Positions 32,693 to 46,324 of a stretch of 64,000 nt of DNA are shown here, one piece after another (position 1 is the stretch's first letter; each line of letters starts with the position of its first letter). Location: positions 30,861,618 through 30,925,617 of the forward strand of contig CM065711.1 in NCBI GenBank assembly GCA_017654935.2, written 5' to 3'. A program made the translations under genes and the position numbers. The DNA comes from Phymorhynchus buccinoides (taxonomy: Eukaryota > Mollusca > Gastropoda > Neogastropoda > Raphitomidae). The notes beneath the pieces were generated by a model. It did no database searches, had not been told where the DNA came from, and saw nothing but the letters and a program-made list of their open reading frames with translations.

Positions 32693-35600
32693 TTGGTTTC
32701 ACTGATCATTGTGCGGACAGAAGAGGCTGACACCAGCCAAACCCAGGGCTGGTCACTTGGAGAACACGTCAGTGAGACCTGCCCAGGTTCAGATTATTTC
32801 CTCACTGCCAATGTCACCAATGTCACTGTCATGTCAGTCAATATGTCAGAGTGTAACACGTTCTTTCTGTCAGCACAGCAAGGCGTGTTCTATGGATATT
32901 GTAACGGGTCCACGCCATTTTGTCATCTGAACGTGTGGGCACGACGTGACATGTTTGTGCTGGCGCAATTTCGAAGAACGTCCTATTCATGCAATGGCGG
33001 AAGTTGGGCTATTGATATCTGCGATCATAAGCAAGACTGGCTATTTGGCTGCTTTAATATGTACTGTGATGACCATTCTTTGGCAGAAACGTTTTTCGCA
33101 TCAATTGAACACATTTTCAAAATTACATATTACAATATGTATCCAGTGAACGTGGGAGCAACGCCACTGTACGGCCCAGAAGATGGGACAGCAAAACCCC
33201 CCAAAATAATGAAACATTATCCAGTGAAAGTTAGTCTTAATATTGTGAAAGGCGACGGTTTCGTAGTGCACTACGTGTCTCCACACTCTGGGTATGTCAT
33301 GTTACCATGCCAGAACGAACGCAAAGATTATTGGGAAGAAGTGAAAACTTCAGCTGCACACGTCATCATGGTCAGTTTCCAGGGAACCACGCATGACCAC
33401 CACCCCTGTCAGTTTTACATCGAACTGATTCACAAACACCCAGACACAAATGTTCAGAATATAATGCGTGTATGTGATGGGTACAACATCTCAGCCACAG
33501 TCTTTCCAGCAGCGAGTCTGCGATTTCATTTCAGCAAATCAAGACGCTATTACAAGCAAATAAAGGTGGCTTTCTCCTTCCATTTGTACCTCAAAAAGCC
33601 TATTAAGTTAGGCAGCGGGTTGTTCAACTGTTCCGGTTACCTCTACGCTGATTTTCAACATCACTTGGACTGTAACCTGAAGACAGAGTGTGAAGGAGGA
33701 CATGACGAAACAGAGCACTGTCCTTACAGCAGTCCACTGTGCCAGGGACTGGTGGCTTCTCACCACAAATGTTTCCAGTTCATGAGACTGAGCACACGTG
33801 TGACTTATACACTGGGTAATCATGTGTGTGGTAAAATTGGTGGAACGCTAGGAGCTGTGATATCACGGTCAGAGGTAGAAGACATTCAGTGGATTTTCAA
33901 AACTCATGCCACGATCCGGGTTCTAATAGGTTATTCATCAGGCTGGATCTATGTTCCCTTTCAGTACAGTAAGTTTCAAAAGTGGATCACCGGTGTTTTG
34001 ATCTACAGGGTGCATGTCAAATTCACTTCTTCTTGCAGTCCATCAAGGATTGTTCATCGTGCAGCAGTTATGTGGACATTAACGAATTACAATGTACTGC
34101 ATAGTACAGCAAAATCATGGGACATACTGTGTGAAACCCATCCACCCAACCAACACCAGGTGTTCCCTGTGCACACTGTACAGATGCGTGGCTCACATCA
34201 ACTTGGGTGGATGTTCACCAAAACTCAACAGCATTTAACAGTTTGCTCCGCTGGTTTCATAACACATCAGTTTCTCTCACATGATTTTCGTGCTGTCTGT
34301 AGAAACGAGTTATCACATAAGTTTGATGCACCGTTTAACATCAGCTCTGCATTTATTGATAGAAAAACATTGGCCCCCCAAATGGTAATGTTTGATTGTG
34401 ATGATGATGGGACCACAACACTGCCTTTCACTCTGGTCTGTGACTTTAGACACGACTGTCCAGATCACAGCGATGAATCCTTCTGTGAACATTCTCCACG
34501 TGGTGGCTTTGTGTGCGCCAATGGTCAGTGCATTTCACACAGCCAACGCTGCAACGAGTATTCAGATTGCATGGACGACTCGGATGAAAAACAGTGCAGT
34601 GTTGTTCTTAGATTGTATCCCCAAAATAAGAAGATGCCAGCAGCTATAAAACATATGATGAATCTAGATGGGGCAGGATATTTCAGTCGGTGGTTGATGG
34701 AGTTAAACGAGTCTTGTCCACACTCTCATTACCATTGCACAGTGAAGGAGCTGAACTGTCTCCCTGTCTACACCAGGTGTAACGGACTGTCTGACTGTCT
34801 CTATGGCGAGGATGAAGACAACTGTTATGCGATGACGTGTACTGGTTTCTACTCGTGCCTGGACTCCACAGTCTGTGTGCACGAGGATCATCTGTGTGAT
34901 GGCTGGGGTCAGTGTCCACAACGTGATGACGAATGGTCCTGTGACTCAGCCTGTCCCGAGGGTTGCCTGTGTGAAGGACATTCTTTCACATGCCCTGTTC
35001 CTATAAATGCCCAGCTCTTTACAGAGCTCAGATATTTAGATGCTACAGGTTCTGCGATGACTGTCGCTGGTCTGGGACGCAGCTGGTATCTCATTGGTTT
35101 GAAACTTTCCTTCTGTTCTCTTGTCAACATTTCAGATGTGAGACTGTTCAACTTGCAGTTCATGGATCTTTCACACAATCAGATTCCATCAGTCAACATT
35201 TCTCTTTTCCTTTCCTTGCCAAATGTAAAGGTCCTCCGTTTGGCAAACAACCGTCTAGCATCTTTTACAAACATATCCTTGTGTTTTACCCATGATGCAC
35301 TTAGCACTGTAGATATTTCAGTGAACAGGCTATCTTTTCTTGATAACGCTTCAACTGTATTTTTTGCTAATTTAATCCGTTTAAATATATCATTCACCGA
35401 TATTGACACAGTCAAATCGACAGGACTTAAACAATTACGGCGACTAAAAGAATTGGATATTCGAGGTAATCCTCTTCATAGCTTTCCATTGAACTTGCTA
35501 GGTAATTTGTCTCATTTAACTAAACTGTTTTCTTCCAATTTCAGATTGTGCTGCAAGGTGTTGTGGCATAAAGAAGCACGCACTGGAAGGTGTTCAGCCC

Positions 35601-36556
35601 CAGAGCCTGTGTTTTCTTCATGCCACAATTTGATACCAACACAGTTCTACAGAACCCTGTTCTGGGTCAATGCTGTCTCGGCCATTGTAGGAAACGTGAT
35701 GTGCTTCATAGTGGCAATAAACATACAAAACATATTTTGTGTGAATTTTTCTTTGCTGATTGCCAATGCACAGCTTGCTAATTTGTGTATGGGCATCCAC
35801 TTGGTCATAATTACAATAGGTAATGAAATACACAGAGGACAGTTTATCCACTATGAACAGATGTGGATAGACAGCACTGCCTGTAAAATGGCTGGTGTAC
35901 TTTTTAACGTGTCCAGTGAGGTGTCAGTTGTGGTGATCTTCTTCATTATGATTGACTTTATATTCATGGCCAATTTCCCTTACAGCATGCATATACTTAC
36001 TAGATGCTTAGCTCTTTTCAGTGTGACCATATGGCTCGTTGTTTTCATATCATCTCTTAGCACTGCTTATACTGAGTTGTTAGACTGGACACCTTGTAAA
36101 ACATCTGGATTGTGTCGACTTGGTTTGTTTGGTATGTGTTTGTGGCAGGAAGGATTTGGTTGGTTTATAGGCGTTCTGGTATTTAACATATTATTGTGTC
36201 TCGTGACAACGGCTGGCCTTATCATTATCTGCAAGCGAACTAAGCAACACCACACTGTGACTGATTCCACCAAAAGATCTCTCTACTATTCATCCCAGGT
36301 GTTTGTGAAAGTCGCTGTCACAGACGTCCTGTGCTGGTTCTCCATGGGGCTTGCCAACACGATGACTTCAGGCAGCCACGGTCTGGGACATGTCCATGTT
36401 GTTTTGACTGTGTTCATGCTGCCTCTCAACTCTGCCCTCAACCCCTGTTTGTACCTGTGGACTGTGGCTACCCACCATCAGCAACAAGCACAGATGAACA
36501 GACTGCTGCACACGTTGAAGACACGGTTGGCTGGGAACAAGGGCAGGCACAAATAA
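32693..36556 (+). CDS. GRL101-like receptor 1, copy B (most complete copy)
   Basis: 1287 open codons counted from a TTG at 32693; the first in-frame ATG is at 32831. No signal peptide is visible, so this is probably a large last exon, with a possible 3' splice site ending at 32720. Order: Cys-rich N-terminal region (about 25-180), CUB-like domain (about 195-310), LDLa-like stretch (about 320-355), C-type-lectin-like domain (about 365-490), LDLa repeats at 569-598, 608-635, 682-711 and 722-750, LRRNT (754-767), leucine-rich repeats (to about 950), 7TM core (about 987-1264), NPCLY at 1250-1254. As in copy A, TM2 has N1030 instead of Asp and TM3 ends D1088-F1089-I1090 instead of DRF. Presumed surface receptor, ligand unknown; whether it couples to G proteins is doubtful. 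Confidence 0.9.
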   Translation: MVSLIIVRTEEADTSQTQGWSLGEHVSETCPGSDYFLTANVTNVTVMSVNMSECNTFFLSAQQGVFYGYCNGSTPFCHLNVWARRDMFVLAQFRRTSYSCNGGSWAIDICDHKQDWLFGCFNMYCDDHSLAETFFASIEHIFKITYYNMYPVNVGATPLYGPEDGTAKPPKIMKHYPVKVSLNIVKGDGFVVHYVSPHSGYVMLPCQNERKDYWEEVKTSAAHVIMVSFQGTTHDHHPCQFYIELIHKHPDTNVQNIMRVCDGYNISATVFPAASLRFHFSKSRRYYKQIKVAFSFHLYLKKPIKLGSGLFNCSGYLYADFQHHLDCNLKTECEGGHDETEHCPYSSPLCQGLVASHHKCFQFMRLSTRVTYTLGNHVCGKIGGTLGAVISRSEVEDIQWIFKTHATIRVLIGYSSGWIYVPFQYSKFQKWITGVLIYRVHVKFTSSCSPSRIVHRAAVMWTLTNYNVLHSTAKSWDILCETHPPNQHQVFPVHTVQMRGSHQLGWMFTKTQQHLTVCSAGFITHQFLSHDFRAVCRNELSHKFDAPFNISSAFIDRKTLAPQMVMFDCDDDGTTTLPFTLVCDFRHDCPDHSDESFCEHSPRGGFVCANGQCISHSQRCNEYSDCMDDSDEKQCSVVLRLYPQNKKMPAAIKHMMNLDGAGYFSRWLMELNESCPHSHYHCTVKELNCLPVYTRCNGLSDCLYGEDEDNCYAMTCTGFYSCLDSTVCVHEDHLCDGWGQCPQRDDEWSCDSACPEGCLCEGHSFTCPVPINAQLFTELRYLDATGSAMTVAGLGRSWYLIGLKLSFCSLVNISDVRLFNLQFMDLSHNQIPSVNISLFLSLPNVKVLRLANNRLASFTNISLCFTHDALSTVDISVNRLSFLDNASTVFFANLIRLNISFTDIDTVKSTGLKQLRRLKELDIRGNPLHSFPLNLLGNLSHLTKLFSSNFRLCCKVLWHKEARTGRCSAPEPVFSSCHNLIPTQFYRTLFWVNAVSAIVGNVMCFIVAINIQNIFCVNFSLLIANAQLANLCMGIHLVIITIGNEIHRGQFIHYEQMWIDSTACKMAGVLFNVSSEVSVVVIFFIMIDFIFMANFPYSMHILTRCLALFSVTIWLVVFISSLSTAYTELLDWTPCKTSGLCRLGLFGMCLWQEGFGWFIGVLVFNILLCLVTTAGLIIICKRTKQHHTVTDSTKRSLYYSSQVFVKVAVTDVLCWFSMGLANTMTSGSHGLGHVHVVLTVFMLPLNSALNPCLYLWTVATHHQQQAQMNRLLHTLKTRLAGNKGRHK

Positions 36557-36579
36557 ATTATCTGAGGAATGTGTTACCC

Positions 36580-37501
<922 letters not shown>

Positions 37502-40500
37502 AAAGGATTGAAATCGAACCAATCAGAAACTGACACCTCAGCTGTGATGACGTCAGCCTCATCTGGATACGTCACATTGAGGGGGAACGAAGGTTTGTTG
37601 GGAGGGCGGGTAAGGCGTGTGCCTGTGCCTGAGGGGCACGTGGTCATGATCAGCTTGCGTTTGTTTAGCGTTGAAAACTGTTGCGATGAAGCCAGGGTTA
37701 GAATTCTTGTCAGCAATAACATTCAGGATTTGACAGCCGTAGATGCAAAGCGTTCGCAGAAATACATCAGAGCCCAGCTCATAAAAACTGAAGAGGTTTT
37801 CTTTGAAGGAGATTCACACTGCTCTGCAGCAGTTCCAAAGTGCTATGACTTTTTCTTCTCCTTCCACCCTGAACGCCAGGCACCGGCGGAACTCGGCGAT
37901 GGTTTTTTCAACTGTTCCACAGACAATTACCTCAGCTTCAAACATCACATGAACTGTAACTTGAGGACTGAGTGTGAAGGTGGACAGGACGAGACAGAAC
38001 TCTGTCCCTACAGTAGTGCTGAGTGTCCAGGTATGGTGTCACTGTGTCACCGGTGTTACAAGCATGACACTATTGAAGCCTTCAGAAGAATGGCCGCTCT
38101 GGACAACTCTTACAGCATCAAGTATCAAATAGTACATATCTACACCAATGCATATGTGAAACGTAAAATTTCTTATGGAAAACTAAGAGGATTTTGTCAG
38201 TACAAAGGAGGGAACTTAGGAATGCCTAAATGTAATCATGCCTGGTTCTATGACTTTCATAAATTCACTAAGCCATATGTGTATGCTACTACTACGGTTT
38301 TTGTTGGTCTGACTGTAGGAAATGTTTCTGTGCCAAAATTGTACAGAAACGAAGCAGTCAGCGAAGACAGAACAGTTCTCTACCACACCCTGCAGTTTGA
38401 GTTTGAAGAAAAAAGGCATACAGACTAAATCTTGGCCTACATAAGTGCCTCACATATTCAAATGAAAAATTCAAAATTCAGTCCATGAGCATATTGTGGC
38501 CTGAACAAAAAGCAATATTGTGTGAGTACAACCAGAACCAGATAGGGAGTTCTCTCAGTATAGCCATCAAACCATTCAGTTGTGCACAATGTCTGTACCC
38601 AGAATCTGTCGTAGCTTGTCCAGCTGGTCACGTGACTCACTCCTTCCTTCTGTGCGGTTCCTCTACAGACAGTGTGTGCAGTCAGGGACAGGTGTCAGCC
38701 TGCAGCTTTCCTCCCACCTCAGAAATGTCCGACAGATGGACTTCAGCACACCAGGGAGTCCCCCCTGTCCACTTGTTTCACTGTGAGAATGGTCAGCAAA
38801 CATTGTCTTTCACTTTAGTCTGTGATTTCATTCAGGACTGCCAGGGTGGGAGCGATGAGAGTTTTTGCGTGCATCCCCCCTGTGTCCGATCTTTCACCTG
38901 CAGTAATGGTCAGTGTGTGCCCTACGACAATGTGTATGACCGAGTGCCGCACTGCTACGACGAGTCCGATGAACAAACGGAAAAGATTCACAGAAGTGAG
39001 CGACTAAGCAAGCCATATTTCCCTTCTCCAGCTCTGGTGAACTTTGATGGAAACAGTGTGTTTGCTTCAACCCCAATGAAGATCAATGAGTCATGTCCTG
39101 ATACCCACTACCGTTGTCCTGGTAAGCTGAATGACTGCTTACCAGTGTACACACGATGCAACGGGATGTACGACTGCGTAGGTCACGAGGATGAAGAAGG
39201 CTGTGAGCAGATGACGTGTCCTGTGTTTTTCCGATGCAGAAGGTCCAGACTGTGTGTGCATGGAGATCACCTGTGTGATGGCTGGCCTCACTGTCCACTG
39301 CGTGATGACGAGTTGTCCTGTGGAGGGGCGTGTCCTGAGCATTGTGTGTGTCAGGGTCACACTTTTGTGTGTTCTAGTCACTTCGCTGGTGATGATATCC
39401 CTGCTCTACGTTATCTGGATGCCACAGGGTCTGGAACAACTTTCACCAATATCAGAAACAACAAATATCTGGTTGTGCTGATCCTTGCCCAGTGTTCACT
39501 GTCTGTCCTGCCCGTCATGGAATATTCCAACCTGAAGTCACTTGACCTGTCCAGCAACAAACTACAGCGTGTCAATTTGGCTCAGTTTACAGCTCTGGGC
39601 AATCTACAATGGGTATCTGTATCCGACAACCCTATCACGTTGCTCTATACTGATGCAGCATTCACTGCGCAGCAAACTGAACTGAAGACACTGGATCTGT
39701 CACACACATTGTTGACAACAATGGACTCAGAAGTTCTGTCCACGTTCAAGGCTTTATTAGAACTGAATCTGACTAGCACTACCATTCATACTGTAAGTCC
39801 TCACGGATTTCACTCAACACCTAAACTCAATAAACTGTACCTGGATGGTAGTCCTTTGAAAACATTCCCACCGGATGTGCTGAAACACCTTTCCAGTCTG
39901 CAGACTGTGACCACAGACAACTATAAACTATGCTGCAGTGAGCTGCTTCCACACACTGTTGACAGAGTGGACTGCATCTCACCAACAGACGGAATTTCAT
40001 CGTGCGAAGATTTGCTGCTTTCAGAAATGTACCGTGTGTTTCTCTGGCTCATCGGCTGTCTGTCAATCACTGGCAATGCTTTCTGCTTTCTAACGCGTCT
40101 GTGTGTGAAGAAGATGAGCTCTGCCAGTGGATTCAGTGTGTTTGTCACGAACCTGACTGTGGCTGATTTTCTGATGGGGGCCTACATCGCTATCATTGGA
40201 ACTGCTGACGAATTGTTCCGGGGCAGGTATCTGTTCCACGATGATACCTGGATGGGCAGTGCAGCGTGTAAACTGGCTGGTTGTCTATCCATGGTGTCCA
40301 GTGAAGTGTCAGCTCTGACCATCTGGTTTGTCACCCTGGACCGTTTCATTGTGCTCCGCTTTCCGTTCAGCACTCGGCGATTCCAAAGAAAATCAGCGGC
40401 AGCTGCTTGTGTGGTGACCTGGCTGTGTGGAATGGTTCTGGCTGTGATTCCCCTGCTTCCACTGACTTCACACTGGGAGTTTTACGGCCAGACAGGCATC

Positions 40501-40950
40501 TGCATTCCTCTACCAGTAACCGCACGAGACTTCAAAGGGAAGGCATATTCCTTTGGTGTCCTGATTGTTCTAAATTTCATTCTTCTTTTGATGATATCAG
40601 CAGGCCAGTCTCTCATCTACCTGTCCATAAAAAGAAACGCCCTGACAACCACCACAAGTAAGCGATCACGAGACATCACCATAGCCCAGAGACTGATCAC
40701 CGTTGCCATGACAGATTTCATGTGCTGGTTTCCCATTGGACTGTGTGGATTTCTGGCACTGGCTGACGTCACAATCACCATGGAGATCAATGTGGCCCTG
40801 GCTATTTTCATTCTGCCGTTGAACTCCTCCCTGAATCCATTCCTGTACACATTCAACACCCTGGCTGAAAAGCGCAGACAGTCCAACGAGGCCAAGATTT
40901 TAACCTGGTTGGAGTCTCATGTAGATAAAGTTGATACAGATCATTTGTAA
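37502..40950 (+). pseudogene. GRL101-like receptor 2, copy B (one frameshift)
   Basis: Same architecture as 3371-6820. A single base is missing near 38410 (GAAGAAAAAAGG here, GAAGAAGAAAAGG in copy A), which adds a few codons and a TAA at 38426-38428, inside the C-type-lectin-like domain. After that point the original frame is open for the remaining ~845 codons to 40950, including LDLa, LRR and an intact 7TM core with D2.50, DRF (about 40339) and NPFLY. No other lesion is visible, so this is either a very young pseudogene or a homopolymer-type consensus error. If real, the product would be a secreted or truncated ~310-residue ectodomain, or a receptor restarted at the ATG 38485. Confidence 0.75.
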
Positions 40951-40978
40951 TAGAAGATGGGGGAAGTGCTTAGAATGA

Positions 40979-40984
40979 AATAAA
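40979..40984 (+). other. Poly(A) signal AATAAA for receptor 2, copy B
   Basis: Same hexamer and spacing as in copy A. Confidence 0.55.
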
Positions 40985-41184
40985 ACGAAATGCTACGAAA
41001 AAAATAAACTACAAAAAAGCAAGAAAAAATGTAATATTATTTATTGACAATCTTATTTTCTTTCTTCACCACTAAAAATTAGAAGATGATTACATAATTG
41101 GAGTCCGCCCCCCCCTCCCATATGTATGTGTTCGTTTGTCCGTCTCTAAGGACGATGACCATGCTTCAACAGCTCGTCCTTGTG

Positions 41185-42944
41185 GTAATCCAGGATGCTG
41201 GATGAGTTTGCATATGGCTAGTGAGGCCAAAGCGAGTCAGGAAGGATCTCTGACAGTGAGGACAGGAGAAAGAGTTGGGGGGATCAGTCAGGGATGCAGA
41301 GCTAGTGAGGCCAAAGCGAGTCAGGAAGGATCTCTGACAGTGAGGACAGGAGAAAGAGTTGGGGGATCAGTCGGGGATGCAGAGCTAGTGAGGCCAAAGC
41401 GAGTCAGGAAGGATCTCTGACAGTGAGGACAGGAGAAAGAGTTGGGGGGATCAGTCGGGGATGCAGAGCTAGTGAGGCCAAAGCGAGTCAGGAAGGATCT
41501 CTGACAGTGAGGACAGGAGAAAGAGTTGGGGGGATCAGTCGGGGATGCAGAGCTAGTGAGGCCAAAGCGAGTCAGGAAGGATCTCTGACAGTGAGGACAG
41601 GAGAAAGAGTTGGGGGGATCTGTCGGGGATGCAGAGCTGCGACTGTTTAGGTGGATCTTGCGTGCCTCACGCTTAGCCTGAGATGTCTCGATACGGTGCG
41701 CTTCAAAGTTGGTGGCTCCCTTTGTTACTGCACCACGCCATGCTGGTCTGTTATGTGCAAGGGTTTCCCATGAGGAGACATTGATGTTGAAGTTCTTTAG
41801 GGACACTTTGAGGGTGTCTCTAAATCTCAACTTTGGTCTACCAAGACTCTGTTCACCAGTCTTCAGTTCTCCATAGAAGACACGTTTTGGTAGTCGATTG
41901 TCAGACATTCTGACGACATGCCCAGCCCAGCGTAGTTGTGACTTGTGGAGTAGGGTGAAGATACTAGGCATGTCTATCCACTCAAGAATCTCGGTGTCAG
42001 GGATTTTGTCCTGCCATTTCACTCTCAAGGTCTTGTGGAGATCATGCATACAGCAGAGTGGTGAGGACAATGGCTCTGTATACTTTCAGTTTGGTTGAGA
42101 GGCTCACTCCTTCACGATCCCAAACCGATGAACAAAGTCTGTCGAAGGCAGAGCTTGCCTTTGCGATTCTAGCATCTGTTTCATCATCAATGTTTACACT
42201 GCGAGATAGCGTGCTGCCCAGATAGGTGAACTTGTCCACCGCCGCCAGTGTCTGACCATTCACTGTCACTGTGGGTTCCTTAGTCCATGGAGCACTGCAT
42301 GTCTTCTTGATTTCCAGCATTGAGGGCACAGTCATCAGCAAACATGAGTTATCTCAGCCTGTCAACCTGGACCTTGGTCTTTGCCTGGAGGCGTTGTACG
42401 TTGAACAGCTTCCCATCCATTCTGTATCTGATGTCAATGCCAGGGTCGTCTACTTGAAAGGCATGTGTCAGCATCACTGTGAACATCATGCTGAACAGTG
42501 TTGGAGCATACACACAGCCTTGTTTCACTCCACTGGTGACAGTAAATGGAGCGGATGGCTCTCCATCATTGAGGACTTGGGCTTGCATGCTATCACGGAA
42601 GTGGCGGACTGTCTGGATAAATTTTGGTGGGCAGCCAAACTTGCTGATTATCTTCCACAATCATTCACGACTGACTGTTTCAAATGCTTCCGTGAGGTCG
42701 ACGAAAGTGGTGTTGAGGTCGACGGTTTGTTCTGGACACTTCTCCCGCAGCTGGCGTGCGGCAAACACCATGTCTATTGTTCCTCGTTCCTTTTAATAGC
42801 CACACTGGCTCTCTGGCAAGAGGTCTTGTTCAAGGTGTTTGATTAGCCGATTAAGCAGGGCAAGGACTTTTACAGCAATGCTCAAGAGCGAGATGCCCCT
42901 GTGGTTTTCACACACCTGTTTGTTGCCCTCCCTCTTCCATATGT
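41185..42944 (-). mobile_element. Dead LINE with C-terminal zinc finger, copy B
   Basis: Collinear with 7050-8795 and slightly better preserved: the 41321-42070 frame is open for 249 codons from the C-terminal RT-flanking region (WQDKIPDTEIL, LRWAGHVVRM) into the finger repeats, and 42042-42341 keeps FTYLGSTLSRSV...LSTKLKVYRAIVLTTLLYA. The main deletions and the loss of the endonuclease are shared with copy A. Confidence 0.85.
41220..41640 (-). repeat. 84-bp tandem repeat derived from the LINE zinc finger, copy B
   Basis: Five units with GGATCTCTG at 41244, 41328, 41411, 41495 and 41579, that is spacings 84, 83, 84 and 84. Homogeneous here, whereas copy A has one shortened unit. The one 83-bp unit shifts the LINE frame. 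Confidence 0.9.
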
Positions 42945-43054
<110 letters not shown>

Positions 43055-43244
43055 TTACACCCCACCTCATATATGCGCATAAAATCTACACAGTCACTCA
43101 CCCACCCACTATTCAAGCCACAATCACGCATATATTCAGCCCACAATCTCCCACCCCCTACCCCGCATATCCCCTCTTCCACATACAGCATCACCCATTC
43201 GTCCCCTTTTCAAGATCCTTGTTATCAAGGAAGACTATTAATAT

Positions 43245-44590
43245 ATACTATTATACGTGTTTCCCTTCCACAGAGACAAAAACCGGTTTACTCACACGAA
43301 TATTTATCCCACACTCCGTGGGCTTCTTCAGCATTCTGTTAGCAGAAAGATTTGCTTGTGGTGAGTAGATTTCACTTGCATTTGTTTGTTCACAGGTAGG
43401 ATGAATTGACAGTCTGTGTAGGCTACCAATAGTAGAATTGCTGACTGGTGGTAAGTCAATACCAAGATCTCTCTTGAAACTTTGTTTTGTCAGCCTAATG
43501 TTGATGCCTTCTTTATTTTCCTTTTTGACGGGATGCAGTTCTGTTTCAACGATGCTGGAGAGGGTTAAATCAAGAGAATGGCCACATTCAGTGAGGTGGG
43601 GGTAGAAGGCAGAGTCCTTTCTTGTTTGATGTGCCTTGAACCTGTTTATGAAGGTCCTTTCAGCTTCCCCAATGTAATCTTCACTACAATCAGACCACTG
43701 AATGTGGTAGACTGCTCCACAACACTTTGCTTTTGCCAGTTTTGTCTTTGACACGGACAAGTTGGTTTCTCAAGGAATTAGCAGGTTTGTGGAAAATCCT
43801 TACTCTGTGTCGCTTGAAGGACCGAGCAAGTCTCCCAGATACACCTTTCACGAAAGGAATACCTACTGAGAGTTCGTCTGCTGATGGCTTGTATCTACCG
43901 GCTTAGGGGCATTAAAATCCATTAGGGGTATCCATTTTACTGGAGGGCATTTGTGACATGGTTTTGTTCAGATTTATTGTCTGCCACCTTTGTCGGTATG
44001 ACATCAGTCCGATGGAGCAGGGTTCGAACCACAGATTGTTTATGTTCCAGGGGCGATGTGAATCAAAACTCAGATATTGATCTGTATGGATGGAACAGGG
44101 TTCGTACCACAAATTTGTTATATACCAGGGGGTGATGTGAGTAAAAATTCAGATACTGATCTGTGTGGGTGGCCTTCCTGTAAACTGCAGCTGTTATGAT
44201 GCCGTCAGCTTTTCTCCTCAGTAGGTTTTCCAGAAATGTAATGTTGCCCTCCTTTCCTTCTCTACTTCACAGGTGTTAGAATCAATGGAGTTGATGTGGG
44301 GATAGATATGTAGGTGAAGACAGTGTTCCTTTGTACAGTTGATGATTCCTCTACCTTGTGTTTGCCTTGTGTGTCATTCCCTAGCTTGGTTGGTGGTTGG
44401 GGGTAGTGAAAAGAGAAGAAACAGTTCTGAGACCAGAGAAACGTGAAGGAAAACAGCACGTTGATGACAGTGCGCCTAAAGATCGAATGGTGATTATGTT
44501 ATTATGCAGGCATTTGAGGAAAATGTGATCATGGATCAGCGCTGGTAGCGTGCAAGTGTTGCCCTGGCGGTACTGAGTTGACACAGTACT
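43245..44590 (-). mobile_element. Penelope-like element fragment with GIY-YIG domain, copy B
   Basis: Near-identical to 9085-10430. GIY-YIG frame 43251-43760 open for 169 codons; same upstream breaks and same duplicated 78-bp segment (about 44008-44164). CTGAAGA plus hairpin at 43308-43331. Confidence 0.85.
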
Positions 44591-44744
44591 GAAGTGATGA
44601 TACTAATGTGCAGCAAATATACTTGCAGTATCGGTGTGTGCTTCAAAACAGCGTAACCTCAGACTGTTGGCATGCTTTTGTTTACGTCCATCCCAACTCC
44701 TTCTTATCAATAGAAGTGGGAGTTCAACACTAGCGATTTAAGTC

Positions 44745-45480
44745 ATGTTCTGATGATTCTGATCGACATATTAATGTTGTTAACGTTTTGATGATTCTCA
44801 TAGTCATGTGGTGTTCGTGGTTGGGTGATTGTGATCAGCAAATGTTAGTGTTTTGATGATTCTGATCGGCATAATGTTGTTAGTGGTTTGATGATTCTGA
44901 TCGGCATAATGTTGTTAGTGTTTTGATGATGCTGATCGGCATAATGTTGTTAGTGTTTTGATGATTCTGATCGGCATAATGTTGTTAGTGTTTTAGTGTT
45001 TTGATGATTCTGATCAGCAAATGTTAGTGTTTTGATGATTCTGATCAGCATATGTTGTTAGTGGTTTGATGATTCTGATCGGCATATGTTGTTAGTGGTT
45101 TGGTGATTCTGATCGGCATATGTTGCTAGTGGTTTGGTGATTCTGATCAACATATGTTGTTAGTGGTTTGGTGATTCTGATCGGCATACTATTGTTAGTG
45201 GTTTGGTGATTCTGATCGGCATAATGTTGTTAGTGTTTTGATGATTCTGATCAGCAAATGTTAGTGTTTTGATGATTCTGATCGGCATATGTTGTTAGTG
45301 TTTTGATTATTCTGATCAGCAAATGTTAGTGTTTTGATTATTCTGATCAGCAAATGTTGTTAGTGTTTTGATTATTCTGATCAGCAAATGTTAGTGTTTT
45401 GATGATTGTGATCGGCATATGTTGTTCGTGGTTTGATGATTCTGATCAGCAAATGTTAGTGTTTTGATGATTCTGATCGG
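44745..45480. repeat. Minisatellite, 31-35-bp units, copy B
   Basis: Same unit family as 10600-11312, about 20 units, with a different order of long and short units in the middle. Confidence 0.9.
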
Positions 45481-46063
45481 CCGATGTTTTGTTCCAGTAA
45501 CTTGTGCTTCAATGTACTATTGGGGAAAAAAAGTAGTTTTGAAACAATGAAAGCGGTCGTGTTGTACATCTGTTTTCCTCATTGGGTTAGTGTTTTGTCT
45601 GCCACGCTGAGCCCTTGCTTCTGTCTTGTGGTGTGTTTTGTTGTGTACAGTAACCTTCTTCACTGTGTCTTGTGCTTGCATTTGCAGTGCCTGGACTGAA
45701 TAAACCTGTTGTGTACCCGAGCTGACAAAAACAAAACAAAAACTGTTGTTATTATGACAAGAATCATAGTATTGGAACACATTCCACACATTCACACACA
45801 CAAAACGGAGCACATGTCACCATACTAACTGGTTGAATCACATCCTAGCTTCGTCTCAACGTCTCAAACTGGCCAATGAGTTGTGTGATGACTTAACAGA
45901 ACACTCCGGTTGTTGACAGTTTGGAACGTTATTCACAACAGTCATCAGCAGCAATACAACCGATGACGATGGAGGACACATTGACGTACTTGCTCTTTTA
46001 TCACTATACCTTTGGCATTAGTTTTGTATTTGTTTTTTGGTACATTCTAGTCACAAAGACTTA
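45481..46063. other. Unassigned conserved segment, copy B
   Basis: Matches 11313-11932; no gene. The AATAAA after the acceptor-like TTTGCAG is perfect here (about 45700). Confidence 0.4.
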
Positions 46064-46324
46064 GGGGCCATTTCCACAAGCCTTTTCTACCGGTCTCAGA
46101 GCGGTTTGAAAGCGGTTCTGTGCATTTACATTACACGTGAAACAGTTTGATCAAAAGCGCTCTCAGACCTGCTAGCGTCCAGCTAGGCCCGAGACTGGTT
46201 TTGGTCTGTTTGGATGCCAGACATCTCTGGAATGTGCCCCCTCCCTTACCGCTTCGCAGGAAATTTCTCAGAGCAATGCAGGCCTACATTCTTTTTTCTC
46301 CCCCTTTTCTTTTATCTCACGAAA

